13,038 nt of DNA from Hyphomicrobiales bacterium (lineage in GTDB: Bacteria > Pseudomonadota > Alphaproteobacteria > Rhizobiales > Xanthobacteraceae): the NCBI GenBank assembly GCA_026400425.1, contig JAPLPC010000128.1:1-13038 (forward strand), given 5' to 3'. Each line of letters opens with the position of its first letter. Position 1 is the stretch's first letter. The translations under genes and the position numbers were made by a program. Shown piece after piece: positions 10,521-13,038 of this stretch. The notes below the pieces were generated by a model that did no database searches, was not told where the DNA came from, and saw only the letters and a list, made by a program, of their open reading frames with translations.

Positions 10521-12959
10521 TTGACGATTTCCGAGTTCCAAGAAACTCTATGGTGGTTCATGGATCGGATGATCGTGCTGCACGTAGCTCCACCCAGTAT
10601 CAAATGCGAAGCTGTCGCTGCGCCGGCCCTGGCGCCGAACGTGGACGTGTTTGCTCGCCTGGAGCAATTGCTGGCGACCATGGCAGACGCACCGTCGTCC
10701 GAGTTCGACCCGGGCCGACCGCGTCGCCTGCTGATGACGAAGGATTGGGTTCACCCGGATCTCCGGGCACCTTTCGTCCATCGCCCGACCATCATCCTTT
10801 TCCGTGACGGCCAGGCGCAGCGCGTGCGCGGTCCCGTCGAACCGCGGGTTCTAGGTCGCGACGATGAGGAGCGGTCACGCTACGCCGAGTGGCGGCAGCA
10901 GGCTGCCGAGGAAGAGCGGAAGCGCATCGCTGCGTCGAAGGCGCAGCTCAGCGAGTTGCATCAGTATTTCAGCAAGCGCGCCGATGAGAAGGAAAGGGCG
11001 GCCGAAGAGAAATATGAGGCGGCCTGCAAGCGTGCCGAGCGCCTAGTTAAGCCGATCCCCGACCGCAAGGAGCCCAAGAAGGCTGCGACCGGCTGGATGG
11101 CGTTCTGTCGTGATCGCGAACTCGTCGCTAACGCGCGCGCTATGCGTCGTGCTGCCGACCGTCGCGAACGCTTGGCGTGCTTCCGGTTCGAGCGAGGCAC
11201 CGCTGCCGGTCGTCGGACGGAGGCCTTCAGGGAGTTGTTCGACAAGGCCAAGGACGGGACACCGACAAAGGCGCTACGCACTGCGCTCGGCATCATGTCG
11301 TTCACGCTGTTCAATAGCGCCTTGCCGAAGCTCGATCGCATGGTCTTCGGTGCAGACAAGACGAAGGTGACCGAGAATTACGACAGCGAACACGGTTTCA
11401 TCCGTCTCGACGGTCTCGACGTCAGGGATATGGAGTACATCGAGTCCGACCGTATGCGCAGGACTCTGTTTATTGTCGATCTCGATGGCTGGTGGCGTAG
11501 CGTAGAGGCGCTTTGGCTGGCCTTGCGTCAGTATCTCCCGCCCGAATTCATGCCGAACCTTGTCGGCTACCGTGGAGCCGAGGACCGAGGCGGCGTCGAG
11601 AATCCGCACCTGTTCTTCATGCTGCCGCCTACCGCGCGAGTGGCCTACTATCAAGGCTGCGACCGCGAGAGCTACGGGCGTCAGAAGAACCTGCACAGCA
11701 TGGTGCAAAAGGGGATCGTCTCGCTGCTGATCCCGCTCGGGGCCGATCCGAACCACACCAACTTCTGGAAATTCAAGAATCCGCTCTCGCCGAAATGGTC
11801 GACCGTCGCTTGCGACGACAACTTCGCGACGATGGACGAGTGGCGGGCCTTTTTGCCGACCATCACGCCCGATCTCCGCGAGATGCGCCGCCGCGCGAAG
11901 GTCATCAAAGCGGCCAGGGAGGGCAAGGACCCGGAAGACGTCGCGCTATCGGGGGCCGTCTTCTCCGACGGCGTCAGCAGCCGAACGATGCTCATCCGGA
12001 TCGCACAGGCGACGAAGGATCCGGAATTCACCAAGGCCGTGACCCAGAGCCATGCCGCGTTCGTGGATTGGCTCTATCACCCGGTCACGGGCGCTGTGAC
12101 CCGCCGCCTTCACGCGCTCCATCCCGAAAGTCGAGCCGTCGTGGAATCGGTGCTGCGGGCGCAGCGCGAGTTCGTGGTCGAGATGCAGATGACCCCTGAT
12201 CGCTGCGGTCAGTACCGCGACCGCGGAAAGTTCACCGAGACGATCAAGCAGCAGGACAAGAGCGGAGAGATCCACATCCCGGTTTGCGGGCCGAACGCAA
12301 CCGCCGCCGAGCGTGAGGTGAGGGAGAAGGCGCTGAAGGGTGCCGGGGCCCGCCTCGGCCGTCAGGCGGTTCGAGATCGCAACTGCGGCCTCATCGCCGA
12401 AGAGATCGAGCGTCGGCTCGCGGACGGAATGTCGATCGAGGAGGTCCGCGACGAGAAGGCCGAGGTCGTCAAAGCTATCGTTAGGAATGGAATCGTCGGC
12501 AGGTCAACAGCTTATGCCCTCATCGACGAGGTCGTCGACGTTGTCCAACAAAGTGCAAGATATCAAGCAAGTAAATCTTCCCTTTCTTTTGAACCCCGGG
12601 AAGCGCAAGCAGACACCGTATCGGACGCTTCCGTTGATAACGAAGAAGCCGGTGAACCCGATCTTGTAGATCAGGATAGCCCGTCCGAAGCTCCGTCCTT
12701 CGTTGCTGCTGACTTCTGTGACCGCTCGTCGGCCGAGACACTGTCGGCGGAGCACGCCCGTCTGCGGAGGGCTTACATACTCCGTCTCCGGTGGAAAAAG
12801 GCCGTCGAACATAGCCGGAGGCCGACCATCGCCGACGTGGATTCGCTCGAGCGGGTCGTGGAGTTGATGGACCCGGACGACTGGATGACCTCGTTTCTTA
12901 ATCATCTCGCGGCGCAGGCAGAGCGCTCTCCGTTCAAGCGCCCTTGCACGCTGCACTGA
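10521..12959 (+). CDS. AEP-type (ColE2-like) replicase / replication initiator
   Basis: Read from TTG 10521 the product has 812 residues; ATG 10560 and 10569 are equally possible starts, since none has a clear ribosome site. After a basic coiled-coil region (about 114-180), residues 315-430 look like an AEP polymerase-primase: motif I FIVDLDGW with D320/D322, motif II NPHLFFML with His363, and LGADPNHTNFWKFKNPLSPKW (406-426), matching the LGAD...KNP...W signature of ColE2-type RepA and other replicases. A C-terminal helix-turn-helix-like part (about 615-675) precedes an acidic linker and a final helical domain. I see no helicase Walker motifs. It likely starts replication at the repeats just upstream, making primers itself. 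The family call rests on motifs only. It is longer than typical ColE2-type Rep (about 300). Confidence 0.75.
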   Translation: MTISEFQETLWWFMDRMIVLHVAPPSIKCEAVAAPALAPNVDVFARLEQLLATMADAPSSEFDPGRPRRLLMTKDWVHPDLRAPFVHRPTIILFRDGQAQRVRGPVEPRVLGRDDEERSRYAEWRQQAAEEERKRIAASKAQLSELHQYFSKRADEKERAAEEKYEAACKRAERLVKPIPDRKEPKKAATGWMAFCRDRELVANARAMRRAADRRERLACFRFERGTAAGRRTEAFRELFDKAKDGTPTKALRTALGIMSFTLFNSALPKLDRMVFGADKTKVTENYDSEHGFIRLDGLDVRDMEYIESDRMRRTLFIVDLDGWWRSVEALWLALRQYLPPEFMPNLVGYRGAEDRGGVENPHLFFMLPPTARVAYYQGCDRESYGRQKNLHSMVQKGIVSLLIPLGADPNHTNFWKFKNPLSPKWSTVACDDNFATMDEWRAFLPTITPDLREMRRRAKVIKAAREGKDPEDVALSGAVFSDGVSSRTMLIRIAQATKDPEFTKAVTQSHAAFVDWLYHPVTGAVTRRLHALHPESRAVVESVLRAQREFVVEMQMTPDRCGQYRDRGKFTETIKQQDKSGEIHIPVCGPNATAAEREVREKALKGAGARLGRQAVRDRNCGLIAEEIERRLADGMSIEEVRDEKAEVVKAIVRNGIVGRSTAYALIDEVVDVVQQSARYQASKSSLSFEPREAQADTVSDASVDNEEAGEPDLVDQDSPSEAPSFVAADFCDRSSAETLSAEHARLRRAYILRLRWKKAVEHSRRPTIADVDSLERVVELMDPDDWMTSFLNHLAAQAERSPFKRPCTLH

Positions 12960-13038
12960 CGGTCAACGAACCTCACCTTCGTGGCCGGTCACCAGACCGC
13001 CGCAGGCAGGCGCCTTGCCGCTTGCAGCATCCGGTCAC

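Larger units (their letters stand above)
1475..13038. mobile_element. Left part of a probable island or integrated replicon at tRNA-Ser
   Basis: From the tRNA 3' end to the window edge the content is small hypothetical genes, a SRAP protein, an AAA+ operon, an RHH regulator and an AEP-type replicase with repeat arrays. This is typical of tRNA-targeted integrative elements. No integrase, relaxase or duplicate of the tRNA 3' end is visible, so the right boundary is unseen and the boundary claim is inference. The last 79 bases (12960-13038) hold no gene I can support. Confidence 0.5.

Overview
The window looks like a piece of a GC-rich alphaproteobacterial chromosome, most likely Bradyrhizobium or a close relative. 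The signs are the codon usage, the encoded CCA on the tRNA, and several small hypothetical proteins of a kind common in rhizobia. This placement is recognition from memory, not a database search.

Layout. Positions 1-996 hold the 3' part of a ROK/ASKHA-type sugar-kinase-like gene, which looks like ordinary chromosome. A gene-free spacer follows, then tRNA-Ser(CGA) at 1475-1564. Everything after the tRNA looks like accessory DNA: short, mostly hypothetical genes on both strands. I read 1565-13038 as the left part of an island or integrated replicon inserted at the tRNA 3' end. No integrase and no second copy of the tRNA end is visible, so the other junction must lie outside the window.

The first accessory block (1881-3533, + strand) has five small genes: two Cys-rich zinc-ribbon-like proteins, a 60-aa protein, a small helix-turn-helix protein started at TTG and overlapping its neighbour (TTGA), and a 56-aa protein. 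A SRAP-domain (YedK/HMCES-type) protein follows at 3576-4295, convergent with a lipoprotein gene (4299-4676, minus). A second small + strand cluster (4715-5492) ends with a DUF3606 protein that was too short for a 60-aa cutoff and a clear rho-independent terminator (5500-5534). A lone minus-strand gene lies at 5615-5941.

The third block is a minus-strand operon, 9653 down to 6217. Its genes are a 51-aa protein, a 759-aa Lon-type AAA+ ATPase without a recognisable protease domain, a 102-aa protein, a gene that appears broken by a one-base frameshift, and a 68-aa protein. The junctions are tight (ATGA, TTGA, 2 bases, ATGGTTAG). A ribbon-helix-helix (RHH) protein is divergently transcribed from it (9740-10204).

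The last block is a 316-bp repeat-rich, AT-richer region followed by an 812-codon gene (10521-12959). Its central domain looks like an archaeo-eukaryotic primase (AEP)/ColE2-type replicase. The repeats include an 18-bp perfect palindrome, three tandem 16-bp iteron-like repeats, three elements able to form mutually exclusive hairpins, and a near-consensus DnaA box. Together they look like a replication initiator and its origin or copy-control region.

The most striking unexplained signal is a near-identical inverted-repeat motif, GCCAANNTGCCATCAT with TTGG at its end in two copies. It occurs in three intergenic regions: before the first gene block, between the AAA+ operon and the RHH gene, and just before the replicase. 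It could tie the three blocks into one regulon, and the RHH protein is the obvious candidate binder (inference).
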